A stretch of DNA of 64,000 bases, from the NCBI GenBank assembly GCA_003388555.1, contig QQVD01000029.1, positions 62,001 through 126,000 of the forward strand, given 5' to 3'. This document shows, piece after piece, positions 18,361 to 27,610 of the stretch. Position 1 is the stretch's first letter; each line of letters begins with the position of its first letter. Below the pieces are notes generated by a model, which saw only the letters and a program-made list of their open reading frames with translations, did no database searches and was not told where the DNA came from. The stretch is from Acidobacteriota bacterium (GTDB taxonomy: Bacteria; Acidobacteriota; Thermoanaerobaculia; Multivoradales; Multivoraceae). A program made the position numbers and the translations under genes.

Positions 18361-18630
18361 CTTCCTACACGAACGCCGGACGCGCCCCGGGGACTTCCCG
18401 CACCGGCGCCAGACACCTCGGCCTCCGCGCGTAGCTGAAGTCAAAGTAGCACAGGGCCATCGGCTAGTCTCGGACCGCCAACCCGCCTCGGGCGGTCGCC
18501 CTGGGCCCTCCCTCACGGCACCCACCAGGGGAGACAGGCATCCGGCGCCGTCTTCGCACCGAACCTGCCAGCGGGGCCGACAGAGCCCAAGCTTCGACGA
18601 ACGTCTTGCGCCGGCGAGGAGAGCCCGCCG

Positions 18631-19719
18631 ATGTCCCCGGAGACTGCGATGAGAAGACGACGCTCGGCCCGCCCGCTCGACCCTCTGCCGCTTCCCGGCC
18701 GTGTCGCTGCGACCTGCGGCCTGCTGCTGGCGCTGCTGGCGCCCGACGCCGTCGCGGCGCAGCCCCAGGCGGCGGAGACCCTGGCGGCGGAAGGCGCCGA
18801 GGCTGCGCCCGAGGTCGAACCGATCCTCCCGGAGGAGGGCCTGCTGCGACCCGAGACCTGGGTGTCGCTCTTCGACCAGCTGCTGGCGAAGACGGTCGAC
18901 TACGCGCCGCGGCTGTTCGCCGCCCTGATCGTCTTCCTGGTCTTCTGGATCCTCAGCGGCGTCGCGAGGCGCCTGATCCGCACCGTCGTCGGCCGCACCA
19001 AGGCCTCGCCGGCCCTGGTCAACATCCTGAGCCGACTCGCGCGCTACACGATCCTGATCCTGGGAGGGATCATGGCGATCTCCCAGGCGGGCTTCGCGGT
19101 GGGGCCACTGCTCGCCAGCGTCAGCGTGCTCGGCCTGGCGGTCGGGCTGGCGGCGCAGGACAGCCTGAGCAACCTGGTGGCGGGCCTGACCATCCTGTGG
19201 GACCGGCCGTTCTCGCTCGGCGACCGCGTGACCCTGGACGACACCTACGGCGAGGTCACTGACATCAGCATCCGCACCACCACGGTGCGCACGCCGTCGC
19301 ATCGCGAGCTGATCATCCCCAACCAGGAGGTGATCACCAACACGATCATCAACCACTCACGCACCACCGATCTGCGCCTCGACATCGCACTGGGCATCGG
19401 CTACGGCGAGGACTTCGACGAGGCTCGGCGGGTGCTGATCGAGGCCGCCGAGGGGAGCGACCACACCGACCCCGAGCGACCCGTCAAGGTGGTGATGACC
19501 GAGCTCGCCGATTCCTCGGTCAACCTCGAGCTGCGGGTCTGGATCAAGGATCCGCACAAGGAGAAGCCGGCGGGCTTCGACCTCCTCGAGCGGGCGAAGA
19601 AGGCGCTCGACGGGGCAGGAATCGAAATCCCCTTCCCGCAGCGCGTGCTGCACCTGGAGAGCTCTCCTGCCGAGCCGCTGCCGCTGCACGTCGTGCGCGC
19701 CGAGCGCTTCGAGGCCTAG
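18631..19719 (+). CDS. MscS-family mechanosensitive channel (362 aa)
   Basis: Small-conductance mechanosensitive channel that releases solutes on hypo-osmotic shock. Signal-like N-terminus, then transmembrane helices at about residues 92-115, 130-150 and 152-178; the last is the pore helix with GLAVGLAAQDSLSNLVAG. The beta domain follows with DRPFSLGDRV and TTVRTPSHRELIIPNQEV, and the C-terminal alpha/beta domain ends near residue 345. A second possible start is the ATG at 18649 with GGAG 6 nt upstream. A TAGTCT at 18465 may be its -10, giving a long leader. Confidence 0.92.
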   Translation: MSPETAMRRRRSARPLDPLPLPGRVAATCGLLLALLAPDAVAAQPQAAETLAAEGAEAAPEVEPILPEEGLLRPETWVSLFDQLLAKTVDYAPRLFAALIVFLVFWILSGVARRLIRTVVGRTKASPALVNILSRLARYTILILGGIMAISQAGFAVGPLLASVSVLGLAVGLAAQDSLSNLVAGLTILWDRPFSLGDRVTLDDTYGEVTDISIRTTTVRTPSHRELIIPNQEVITNTIINHSRTTDLRLDIALGIGYGEDFDEARRVLIEAAEGSDHTDPERPVKVVMTELADSSVNLELRVWIKDPHKEKPAGFDLLERAKKALDGAGIEIPFPQRVLHLESSPAEPLPLHVVRAERFEA

Positions 19720-19857
19720 AGGGCCGCGACGTCGACGCTGCCCCGGGCGAAAGCCGCGGCAGGGTCGAACGCAACGCTCTGCGGCCGGCAGCGCTTCGGT
19801 CAGTCCGTGGGCCGGGCCAGCGGGGGACCGAGTAGGTCCGCTCGGCCCCGAACGCTC

Positions 19858-20229
19858 CTACCGACGGCCGGCGTTCTCGACCCGTCGAGCTCGCAGCCGC
19901 TCACGGCCGCGCCGCCGGGCACCGACCAGCACCACCACGGCCGGCAGCGACAGGCAGAGCAGCACCAGGGCGCTGGCCGCCCGAGTCTCCAGCGCCACCA
20001 GTTCGAGACCCTCGTCGCCGGCGACCCACCGCCCCGCGATCCAGGGTGCCAGCCCGAGACCGCCGAGCTCGACCTCGAGAGTCCGTACCACCGGGCGACC
20101 ACCGGCGTCGGCCCGGTAGGTCTGCCCGGTCGCGGGGGTGAGCCAGAGCGCGAGCAGCCAGAGGACCGCGAGCAGCGGCAGCAGGGAGACGAACCGGCGC
20201 CCACTCGCGACACCGCCGCGGCGACCCAC
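19858..20229 (-). CDS. Small hypothetical membrane protein (123 aa)
   Basis: Starts (GTG) 5 bp after the msrA stop on the same strand, so probably co-transcribed with msrA. Two hydrophobic helices (about residues 15-32 and 85-105) enclose an extracytoplasmic loop with TYRADAGGRPVVRTLEVEL, and the tail is rich in Arg. No family recognised. It could be a membrane accessory of the methionine-sulfoxide repair lipoprotein next to it, but nothing in the sequence shows that. Confidence 0.55.
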   Translation of the reverse strand: MGRRGGVASGRRFVSLLPLLAVLWLLALWLTPATGQTYRADAGGRPVVRTLEVELGGLGLAPWIAGRWVAGDEGLELVALETRAASALVLLCLSLPAVVVLVGARRRGRERLRARRVENAGRR

Positions 20230-20234
20230 CCGAC

Positions 20235-20933
20235 TCAGTGCTCCTCGCCGTCCTTCTTGAGCAGCTCGGGGAACTTCGCCTGAAAGCGTTTCAGGCGAGG
20301 GATCGACACGCCGCGGATGTAGGGGTTGTTCGGGTTCTTGCGCTCGTAGTCCTGGTGGTACTCCTCGGCCTCCCAGAACTTCTCCAGCCGCACGATCTCG
20401 GCGGCGATCGGGCGGTCGTACGAGGCCGCCAACTCCTGCTTGGCGGCCTCGGCGATCCGCCGCTCTTCGTCGTTGGTGTAGAAGAGGATCGAGCGGTACT
20501 GACGGCCCCGATCCGGCCCCTGGCCGTCCACCTGCACCGGATTCTGGGAACCGAAGAAGACGTCGACTAGGCTCTCGAAGTCGACCACCTCGGGGTCGTA
20601 GTACACCTGAACCGCCTCGGCGTGGTCGGTGCGACCGCGCGCCACCTGCTCGTAGGTCGGGTTCTCCTGCCGGCCGCCAGCGTAGCCGGAGATCGCCTCG
20701 CGAACTCCTTCGACGCTCTCGAAGACCGCCTCGACGCACCAGAAGCAGCCCGAGGCGAAGGTGGCCACCGAGAGCCCCTCGAGATCCGCAGCGTCCTCGG
20801 CGACCGCCGGGGCGCCGCCGTTGGCCGCGGCGCTCCCAGCGGCTCCCGGAGCGCAGGCGACGAGCACTGCGGCGCAGAGCGCGAGCGTGCGCGGCAGAGC
20901 GCGAGTCGGTGCGTGCGTTGGTGAGTGCTTCAT
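20235..20933 (-). CDS. msrA: Peptide methionine-(S)-S-oxide reductase, lipoprotein (232 aa)
   Basis: Repairs oxidised methionine. Active-site GCFWCVE (catalytic Cys64, with Cys67) and the C-terminal EYHQDY are typical MsrA. A lipoprotein signal with Cys27 (LVAC) makes it an envelope enzyme that protects exported proteins. Start ATG 20933 is backed by AAGGAGGT 7 nt upstream. No MsrB domain is fused or adjacent. Confidence 0.94.
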   Translation of the reverse strand: MKHSPTHAPTRALPRTLALCAAVLVACAPGAAGSAAANGGAPAVAEDAADLEGLSVATFASGCFWCVEAVFESVEGVREAISGYAGGRQENPTYEQVARGRTDHAEAVQVYYDPEVVDFESLVDVFFGSQNPVQVDGQGPDRGRQYRSILFYTNDEERRIAEAAKQELAASYDRPIAAEIVRLEKFWEAEEYHQDYERKNPNNPYIRGVSIPRLKRFQAKFPELLKKDGEEH

Positions 20934-21458
20934 CTGTCGGACCTCCTTACGTCCATGACCTCCGCTCGAGCGGCTTCGACGACGCCCGGCGCCCACAGGA
21001 TCGATCGAGCACCCGGTCGCCGTTCACGAAACCACCCGGCTCGGCTGCCACTCCTACGGGACTCCACTGTAGCGCCGCTCGCATGCCGTTCCACGGACCG
21101 GCCTTCGCAGCGGCCGGGGCTGCCGCGGGGAGACGCGAGGGCTGCGCGGAGCGCTCCGACAGTGGCTACGGACCGCGCACGACGCTCAGATTCCCGGCGC
21201 TGGCCATGGCGCCGGAGAGCTTCTCCCGGTAGTGCCCGATTCCGCGGCGCCGATCTGCCCACCGATACGTCGGCGGCGGGCGGCGCCCGACCAGCCGCGC
21301 CACCGCTGCATCTCAGCCCGCTCGCACCTGTACCGTCCGTGTGGCGGTATGCACGGCATGCACTGCCCGGAACAGCGCACGATCTGCGTCCGTTGTCTCT
21401 ACTCGAGAGGGGGGACGCGCACCAGCAACGGAGGCGAGAACGCAGAGGAGCCCCTGCC
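20934..21458. other. 525-bp gap between divergent genes
   Basis: Between msrA and the next exported protein gene. It holds the msrA Shine-Dalgarno (20941-20948) and, near the right end, TTGTCTCTACTCG (21393-21405), which may contain a -10 for the following gene. Otherwise GC-rich without a supported reading frame, repeat or RNA. Confidence 0.4.
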
Positions 21459-22148
21459 ATGGACCGACCACCGAACCGCCCACTCATCCGACCGATCCGC
21501 GGCCTGCTGACGACGGCTGCCGCCGGCCTCATGGCCACCCTGTCGCTCGCTGCCCTGGCGCAGGATCCGAGCCGAGAGGCGAGTGCCGCAGCGACGCCGT
21601 CGCCGCCTTACCTCGTGCACGCACCGACCCTTCATCTCGAAGAGGGTTGGCTGCAGCGGCAGAAGGCGAGCTCACTCGGGCGATGGAGCGAAGGGGACGC
21701 CGAACGGCTGCGCCGCGAGAACCTGGAGGTCTTCACCGAAGCGTTCTTCGCCGCCCTCGAGGAGCAGGAGATCGAATTCGACCGGCTCCCGGCGGCGCCA
21801 GGCGATGCCGGCAGGAGCGCGAGCGGCGACCTGACCGGCGACGCGTTCGAGGTGGTGGTCGCGGTCACCGACTTCGACCTCCTCGCGCCGCACCGCGACG
21901 AGCGGCCACGCAGCGCCCGCTACGCCTCCACCCTGGTCGAGGCGAAGGTCACCTTCGAAGTCCTGCACCGGGACACCGGCGAGCTGATCCGACGCATCGA
22001 GGACCGCTCCTCCGAGGGGCTCGGCAGAGACAGCGTGCTGCGCCGCGCACCGCTCTCCAGCGACCACCAGGCGGTGCGGCGTCTCGCCGCCGGATGGGCC
22101 GAGCTGCTGGCCTCCGAGCTGCACGGTCTGACGGCGGCCGATTCGTAG
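21459..22148 (+). CDS. Hypothetical exported protein (229 aa)
   Basis: Signal peptide at residues 1-35 (ending SLAALAQ). The mature part has an amphipathic helix (EGDAERLRRENLEVFTEAFF) and then an alternating strand-helix region with FEVVVAVTDFDLLAPHRD, ASTLVEAKVTFEVLHRDTGE and a C-terminal helix. This resembles small lipoprotein-like or LpoB/curli-accessory style folds only in general layout, so no function is assigned. Start at ATG 21459, with GAGGAG about 8 nt upstream. Confidence 0.7.
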   Translation: MDRPPNRPLIRPIRGLLTTAAAGLMATLSLAALAQDPSREASAAATPSPPYLVHAPTLHLEEGWLQRQKASSLGRWSEGDAERLRRENLEVFTEAFFAALEEQEIEFDRLPAAPGDAGRSASGDLTGDAFEVVVAVTDFDLLAPHRDERPRSARYASTLVEAKVTFEVLHRDTGELIRRIEDRSSEGLGRDSVLRRAPLSSDHQAVRRLAAGWAELLASELHGLTAADS

Positions 22149-22239
22149 GCGCCGGATCGGCACCCGACGCGCCACGGCGGCGTTCCCGACGCGCCACCGC
22201 GGCGAGCTACCGAGCGCCAATGGCCCGAACGTGCTCGGC

Positions 22240-22245
22240 TACACT
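22240..22245 (+). promoter_or_regulatory. -10-like TACACT of the alpha/beta hydrolase gene
   Basis: GGCTACACT, the same motif as at 13055 and 27599, but here about 33 bp before the ATG, so this transcript would have a short leader of about 27 nt. Confidence 0.4.
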
Positions 22246-22278
22246 GGCCGCGAGTCCGCGATCCGCACCGGTGGCCAG

Positions 22279-23124
22279 ATGAGCAGCCCTCCAGATCGGC
22301 AGCCGCTGCAGCGGATCTCGGCCGGCGGCGAGACACTCGCCGTGCGGCGACTGGGCACGGGACGCCGCATCGTGCTGCTGCACGGCGGGCCCGGCCTCGA
22401 CCACAGCCTGCTGCTGCCGCTCGCCAAGCAGCTGGGGCGCTCCTACGAGGTCTGGCTGCCCGATCTGCCGGGGCACGGAGGCTCGCACGATCGAGCGCGC
22501 CCGCTGCCCGACCTCGAGCAGCTCGAGCGGCGCACCGTGCGCTGGCTCGCAGCACTCGACCCGGTGCCGTTCGCCCTCGGCGGCCACTCGCTGGGCGCCT
22601 TGCTGATCCGTGAGGCGGTCGCCGCCAGGCGACTGGACTGCCGCCGTCTCGTGCTCCTCGCCGCGCCGACGCCCAGAGACGATTCCTCGCACCATGGGAA
22701 ACGAAGCGCCAGTCATCCTGCCGGCTGGAGGCCACGCTCCGGCGCACGGCGGCTGCGCGCCGATCTCGCCGAGCTGATCGAGGAGGAGATCGGAGAACGA
22801 CCGGCCCCGGCGTTCCTCGCCGCGCTGGGCGCCGCCTCGCTGCGGCCTCCAGAGCTCTATCCGGCGTTGCTGGCGCAGCTCCGGCGCCGCCTGGCCGCGC
22901 CGGTGAGGCGCTGCGACCGCCCAATCAGCAGCCTGATGCTCTACGGCGCCTGCGACAGCATCTCTCCCCCCGAGACGGCGGGGCCGCTGCGCGACGCCAC
23001 CGCCAAGGCCGAGCTCACCGTCCTCGCCGCGGAGGGGCACTTCCCCTGGGCGCTGGACGCTGCGCCCGCAGCCAGCGCGATCGAGGAGTTCCTCGCCCGA
23101 GTCGAGCCAGAAGCTGACCTCTAA
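22279..23124 (+). CDS. Alpha/beta-fold hydrolase (281 aa)
   Basis: Cytosolic serine hydrolase. Oxyanion motif LLHGGPGLDHS near residue 35, nucleophile elbow GGHSLGA (Ser about residue 107), acid in LYGACDSISP and catalytic His in EGHFPWALD. HGGPG is shared with prolyl iminopeptidases, but the lid is short, so the substrate is unknown. The stop overlaps the convergent methyltransferase gene by 4 bp. Confidence 0.85.
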   Translation: MSSPPDRQPLQRISAGGETLAVRRLGTGRRIVLLHGGPGLDHSLLLPLAKQLGRSYEVWLPDLPGHGGSHDRARPLPDLEQLERRTVRWLAALDPVPFALGGHSLGALLIREAVAARRLDCRRLVLLAAPTPRDDSSHHGKRSASHPAGWRPRSGARRLRADLAELIEEEIGERPAPAFLAALGAASLRPPELYPALLAQLRRRLAAPVRRCDRPISSLMLYGACDSISPPETAGPLRDATAKAELTVLAAEGHFPWALDAAPAASAIEEFLARVEPEADL

Positions 23125-23909
23125 CGACGGCGCAGCACGAAGGTGACCCACGGAACCTCGACCCTCTCGTCGGGGTCGATCCGCCGGCGCACGCGCTCGA
23201 GCACCGCGTCGCGGCGCTCCTCGTCCAGTCCGGCCGCGACGCGGCCGATCATCGCCGGGATCGACATCAGCTCGACCAGCTCGCCCTGGGTGCCCTGGTA
23301 GACGCGCCGATGTCGCGCCACGGGCTCGAGATGCGACTCCGCCGCCATCGACAGCAGCTGTCCGGGATCGATCGCCGGATCCTGGGTCGACCCTCCCGTC
23401 TGCTCGCTCCGGATCTCCGAGTCGAGAGCGATCTGGAACGAATGCACCGAAGCCTCTTCGTCGACCAGCCGCTCCGCCGGGATGTTGAACGCCACCAGCG
23501 CTCCCGGCGAAGTCCGTTCGGCGATCCCGGCGAAGACGCGCTGCGGCCAGCGGAACTGCCAGAACGCCGCGTTGCTGACCACCCGATCGAAGTCCGACGC
23601 CAGCCCTGTCACACCTGACAGCTCGGCCGCCGGCGCGACCTCGAAGCTGGCCCTGGAATCGTGCAGATTGGCCCGCGCCACCTCGACCATCGCCCGGGCC
23701 GCGTCGACCCCGACGATCTCGGCACCTGCCGTCATCCGCGCCAGGCAGGCCGACACCGTCGCCCCGGTGCCGCATCCGAGATCGAGGATGCGACGCGCGG
23801 CGGCGATCTCCGCGTCCTCGACAAGGTGCTCGTTGAGCCAACGGTAGACGCCGTGCTCGCGCACGAAGCGGTCATAGATCTCGGCGTTGAGGCGTGAGCT
23901 CCAGGGCAT
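23121..23909 (-). CDS. Class I SAM-dependent methyltransferase (262 aa)
   Basis: Motif I RILDLGCGTGATVSACL (about residues 41-57), the acidic end of strand 2 in IVGVDAARAMVEVA, and the strand-4 motif DFDRVVSNAAFWQF. The fold is that of BioC/UbiE-type small-molecule methyltransferases; the substrate is not evident. It starts 10 bp after the kinase stop and is likely the second gene of the kinase operon, perhaps modifying a product of that signalling unit. Confidence 0.85.
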   Translation of the reverse strand: MPWSSRLNAEIYDRFVREHGVYRWLNEHLVEDAEIAAARRILDLGCGTGATVSACLARMTAGAEIVGVDAARAMVEVARANLHDSRASFEVAPAAELSGVTGLASDFDRVVSNAAFWQFRWPQRVFAGIAERTSPGALVAFNIPAERLVDEEASVHSFQIALDSEIRSEQTGGSTQDPAIDPGQLLSMAAESHLEPVARHRRVYQGTQGELVELMSIPAMIGRVAAGLDEERRDAVLERVRRRIDPDERVEVPWVTFVLRRR

Positions 23910-23919
23910 CGCGCGGGAC

Positions 23920-26751
23920 TCAGGGACTCTCCGACAGCTCGGCGACGCGTTGCTCGGCGAGTCGGCTTCTCGGATGATCGGGGCCAAGGGCTGCGGCGAG
24001 CTGGTCACGGGCTTCCACGATCCAGGCCATGGCTTCCTCGAGCTCTCCCTGCGCCGCCAACGCCGCTCCCAGTCCGAGCCGCGCCGCGGCGAAGTCCGGG
24101 TGCTCGGCGGGCGTCTCGACCGCGAACACCTCCAGCGCCTCGCGCAGCGTCGCCTCGGCCTCAGCAGCCCGCCCCATAGCCAGCAGGGTCTCGCCGCGGC
24201 CGACCAGGCTGAGACCGAGCGCATTGGCGCCCGGCCGCAGACCGCGCTGGAAGTCGAGCGCCCGGTCGAAGCATTCGAGCGCCTCGTCGTAGCGACCCGC
24301 GGTGCGCGCCAGCTCACCGAGCTTGTAGCGATCCTGGGCGACGTACGGGTGTTCGTCGCCGTAGGTCACGACGTCGATCTCGAGCGCATCGCGGAGCGCG
24401 GCGCGGGCTTCGTCGTAGCGGCGCTGCTGGGTCAGCACCCCGCCGAGCTCGATCAGCACGTTGGAACGCCTGCGATCGGGATCCTCCGGCGTGTCCTCGA
24501 GCCAGACCAGCGCCTGTCGCGCGGCGCGCTCGGCCTCTTCCAGCTCTCCCGCCTGCAGCAGGTGCCGGGCCAGCTGCACCGTCGCGCCGACCGCGGCCGG
24601 ACCGCCACCGCGTCGGCGCAGGATCTCGACCGCTGCGCGGTCGTTCTCGATCGCTTCTTCGATCCGCCCGAGCTGCTGCAGCGAGTAGCCGATGCCGCTG
24701 AGGGCGAAGGCCGCATTCTGATGCTCCTCGCCGTAGGTCTCGCGGATCCCGTCGAGCACCTCGCGCATCACCACGAGCGCCCGTTCCAGCTGACCGGTCT
24801 GCTGCAGCGCGGTTGCCAGGTTCTGCCGCAGCTCCAGGCTCTCCGGATGGCGCGGCCCGAGGACCTCGGCCCGGATCGCCAGCGCCTGCCGTAGCAGCTC
24901 GATCGCCTCCTCCGAGCGGCCGCTGACCTGACGCAGCATGGCCAGGCTCTGCAGGCTCTCGGAGACCGGCAGCGAGGCCTCGTCGTGGAGCCGGCGCCGC
25001 ACCGCGAGCGCCTCCTGGTGGAACGCCTCCGCGGCCTCCAGACGCCGCCGCTCGCGCTCCATGCGACCGAGGAGATCGAGGGTCTCGGCGAGCTCCGAGG
25101 ACGGCTCGGCGAGCTCGCGGCGCTGGATCTCCAGCGCCCGGCGCAACAGCGGCTCGGCATCGTCGAAACGTTCGCGGTACAGCTCGACCTCGCCGGCGCG
25201 CAGCAGCGAGCGTGCCCGCTCGAGGTCCCGTGACGCTCCCAGGCCGGCATCGATCTCCACCGCCCGTCCGAGCAGCTCGAGGGCTCGCTCGTAGAGCCCC
25301 AGCCGCTTGTGCACGTCGCCCATCACGTGCAGCAGGTCCGACCTCACCGCGGGCTGCTCCACCAGCTCGCGTTCGATGCGCTCGACGCCACGGTCGAGCA
25401 GCTGGCGGGCGCTGGTCTCCTCGCCGAGCGACCTGCTGGGGTCGCTGGCCGAGAAGAGCTCGGTCAGGAAGCCGGCGACCTGGTCGGCCTTACGGCGCTC
25501 TGCCACCGCGAGATCGCGCTCGCGTTGCAGACGCAGTCCGTAGGCGACACTCAACGCCACGACGAGCAGGGTGGCGAGTGCGGCGACCAGGGTCGCGGAG
25601 CGGTGGCGACGCACCAGCTTGCCCAGCCGGTAGCCGATCGAGTCGGGGGTCGCGGTCACCGGGCGATGGTCGAGGTGGCGACGGACATCCTCGGCGAGGT
25701 CTGCGGCCGAGCCGTAGCGACGCTCGGGCTCCCTGCGCAGCGCCATCAGGCAGATGGCGTCGAGATCGCGCGCCAAGGGCCTGGCGCGCTGCCAAGCGCC
25801 GGGGGCGGACGCCGCGGCCCGCGAAGGCGGCCGCGGCGTCGAGTGCAGGATCGCGTGCTGCAGCGAGCCGGAGCGCCGCTGGCTCTCGAACGGATGCACC
25901 CCGGTGAGCAGCTCGTACAGCAGGAGCCCGAGAGCGTAGACGTCGGTGGCGGTGGTCACGCTCTCGCCGCTGATCTGCTCGGGCGCCGCGTACGCCGGTG
26001 TGAACGGGCGCGAACCGGCACGAGTGAGCTCGGTGCTCGCCTCGCCGTCCGCTTCGGGCGATGCCAGCACCTTGGCGATGCCGAAGTCGAGCAGCTTGGG
26101 CCGCCCGGCTGCGTCGACCAGGATGTTGCTCGGCTTCAGGTCGCGGTGCACCACCAGGTTGCGGTGGGCGTAGTGCACCGCGTCGCAGATCTCGGCGAAG
26201 ACCTCGAGTCGCCGCGCCAGGGGAGCTGCTTCGAGCGCCTCGGTGAGCGGCCGGCCTTCGACGTACTCCATGGCGAACCACGGCGTCAGCCCGTCGTCGG
26301 CTAGGCCGCCATCGATGAAGCGCGCGATGCGGTCGTGCTGCAGCCCGGCCAGGATGCGGCGCTCGGCGACGAAACGCGCCCGCGCTTCATCGGTGGCCAA
26401 AGCGGTGCGCACCACCTTCAGCGCCACCCGCTGCTCGAAGTCCTCCGTCGTCCGCTCGCCCAGATAGACGGCGCCCATGCCACCGGCGCCGAGCAGACGC
26501 AGGGTCCGGTAGGGACCGAAGCGGAGATCCGGCGACTCGGCGTCGGTGGCGCTCTCCGAGACCGCAGCCGCGGCGCGGCCGACGACCAGCGCCAGCCGGT
26601 CGGAGTCCGAGGCGAGGAGCGAAGCGACCTCGGCGGCGAGCTCGGAGTCATCGGCCGCGAGCTGCGTGAGGTACTCCTCGCGGGCCGCACCGTCGAGCCG
26701 TCGGGCCGACTCGAAGGCCTCTTCGATGCGTCGCCAGCGCTCGGAGTCCAT
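23920..26751 (-). CDS. Transmembrane Ser/Thr protein kinase with TPR sensor region (943 aa)
   Basis: Hanks-type kinase. Residues 1-80 are a helical N-terminal segment common in acidobacterial kinases. The kinase domain (about 80-360) has the Gly loop LGAGGMG at 88, invariant Lys112, HRDLKPSNI (Asp204) and DFGIAK at 222, so it should be active. One transmembrane helix at about 386-407, then roughly ten tetratricopeptide repeats to the end, presumably outside the membrane or at its surface for protein contacts. Start ATG 26751 with AGGAA upstream. Divergent from the ECF sigma gene, a pairing frequent in Acidobacteriota. Confidence 0.94.
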   Translation of the reverse strand: MDSERWRRIEEAFESARRLDGAAREEYLTQLAADDSELAAEVASLLASDSDRLALVVGRAAAAVSESATDAESPDLRFGPYRTLRLLGAGGMGAVYLGERTTEDFEQRVALKVVRTALATDEARARFVAERRILAGLQHDRIARFIDGGLADDGLTPWFAMEYVEGRPLTEALEAAPLARRLEVFAEICDAVHYAHRNLVVHRDLKPSNILVDAAGRPKLLDFGIAKVLASPEADGEASTELTRAGSRPFTPAYAAPEQISGESVTTATDVYALGLLLYELLTGVHPFESQRRSGSLQHAILHSTPRPPSRAAASAPGAWQRARPLARDLDAICLMALRREPERRYGSAADLAEDVRRHLDHRPVTATPDSIGYRLGKLVRRHRSATLVAALATLLVVALSVAYGLRLQRERDLAVAERRKADQVAGFLTELFSASDPSRSLGEETSARQLLDRGVERIERELVEQPAVRSDLLHVMGDVHKRLGLYERALELLGRAVEIDAGLGASRDLERARSLLRAGEVELYRERFDDAEPLLRRALEIQRRELAEPSSELAETLDLLGRMERERRRLEAAEAFHQEALAVRRRLHDEASLPVSESLQSLAMLRQVSGRSEEAIELLRQALAIRAEVLGPRHPESLELRQNLATALQQTGQLERALVVMREVLDGIRETYGEEHQNAAFALSGIGYSLQQLGRIEEAIENDRAAVEILRRRGGGPAAVGATVQLARHLLQAGELEEAERAARQALVWLEDTPEDPDRRRSNVLIELGGVLTQQRRYDEARAALRDALEIDVVTYGDEHPYVAQDRYKLGELARTAGRYDEALECFDRALDFQRGLRPGANALGLSLVGRGETLLAMGRAAEAEATLREALEVFAVETPAEHPDFAAARLGLGAALAAQGELEEAMAWIVEARDQLAAALGPDHPRSRLAEQRVAELSESP

Positions 26752-26814
26752 CGGCAACCGTTCCTGGGAATCGACGAAGGCGGCAGGGAGAATCTGCGTG
26801 CTAGTGGAAGATGT

Positions 26815-26857
26815 GCGGAGGCGGAGTGCGGAGGCGGAGTGCGGAGTGCGGAGTGCG
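26815..26857. repeat. Heptamer/hexamer tandem repeat (GCGGAGT)n between kinase and sigma genes
   Basis: Units in order: GCGGAG, GCGGAGT, GCGGAG, GCGGAGT, GCGGAGT, GCGGAGT, GCG. It lies in the divergent promoter region, 64 bp from the kinase ATG and 88 bp from the sigma ATG. Copy-number change would alter promoter spacing. Confidence 0.85.
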
Positions 26858-26944
26858 ATAGTAGCGACCCGCAACGAGGGACCGCCCGCCGAGCAGACCC
26901 GCCTTCGTGCCCGGCGCCCGGGGGAACCCAGCGAGATTGCCGAG

Positions 26945-27529
26945 ATGTCCGAAGTGTCGAAGCACCAAGAAGAGGATCTGACCGCCCTCTTGCGCTCATG
27001 GCGCGCCGGCTCGGAGCAGGCGCTCGAAGCGCTGGTTCCGATGGTCTATGACGAGCTGCGGCGCATCGCCCGGGCCCACCTGCGCGGCGAGCGTGCCGAT
27101 CACACCCTCGAACCGACCGCCCTCGTGCACCAGGCCTACGAACGACTGATCGACGTCCAGCTCGACTGGCGCGATCGGGCCCACTTCCTGAACATGGCCT
27201 CGCGCACCATGCGGCGAGTTCTCGTCGACCACGCGCGTGGCCGTCAGCGCGGCAAGCGCGGCGGGGAGCGCCAGCGGGTCTCCCTCGCCGCGGTCGACCG
27301 CCCCGCCGAGCATCGCGAGGACGAGCTCGCCGAGATCCTGACCCTCGACGCCAAGCTCGCCGAGCTGGAACGGATCGACGAGCGCAAGGCGGCCCTGGTG
27401 CAGGCGCACTTCTTCGGCGGCATGACCTACCGCGAGCTGGCCGAGGCGTTCGCCGTCTCCGAGGCCACGGTGCACCGCGAGCTCCACTTCGCCCGCGCAT
27501 GGCTGGCGCGTGAGCTCGGCGGCCACTGA
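26945..27529 (+). CDS. ECF-like RNA polymerase sigma factor, Sig-70_X6 type (194 aa)
   Basis: Region 2 with PMVYDELRRIARAHLRGE and TLEPTALVHQAYERLIDVQ, then AHFLNMASRTMRRVLVDHARGRQRGKRGG, which is the diagnostic stretch of this acidobacterial and planctomycete sigma group. Region 4 helix-turn-helix is MTYRELAEAFAVSEATVHRE. No anti-sigma gene follows; instead the divergent neighbour is a Ser/Thr kinase, which may control sigma activity by phosphorylation (inference from the recurring pairing). Confidence 0.93.
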   Translation: MSEVSKHQEEDLTALLRSWRAGSEQALEALVPMVYDELRRIARAHLRGERADHTLEPTALVHQAYERLIDVQLDWRDRAHFLNMASRTMRRVLVDHARGRQRGKRGGERQRVSLAAVDRPAEHREDELAEILTLDAKLAELERIDERKAALVQAHFFGGMTYRELAEAFAVSEATVHRELHFARAWLARELGGH

Positions 27530-27598
27530 CCGGAGGTCGGGCCGGCCGCCGTGTCGGGACGGCGGTGGAAGGGCCAGCGGAACCCGGGACGCCATGGC

Positions 27599-27604
27599 TA
27601 CACT
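27599..27604 (+). promoter_or_regulatory. -10 box TACACT, leaderless start of the multihaem cytochrome gene
   Basis: GGCTACACT plus six bases plus ATG at 27611, the same geometry as the promoter at 13055. No Shine-Dalgarno. Confidence 0.45.
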
Positions 27605-27610
27605 CGACAC

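Noticed and set aside
18361-19356. N-terminal extension of the secreted protein gene (17251-18360) to 701 aa
   Set aside because: The extra part is antisense to mscS and lacks a signal; the signal peptide begins at ATG 18360.
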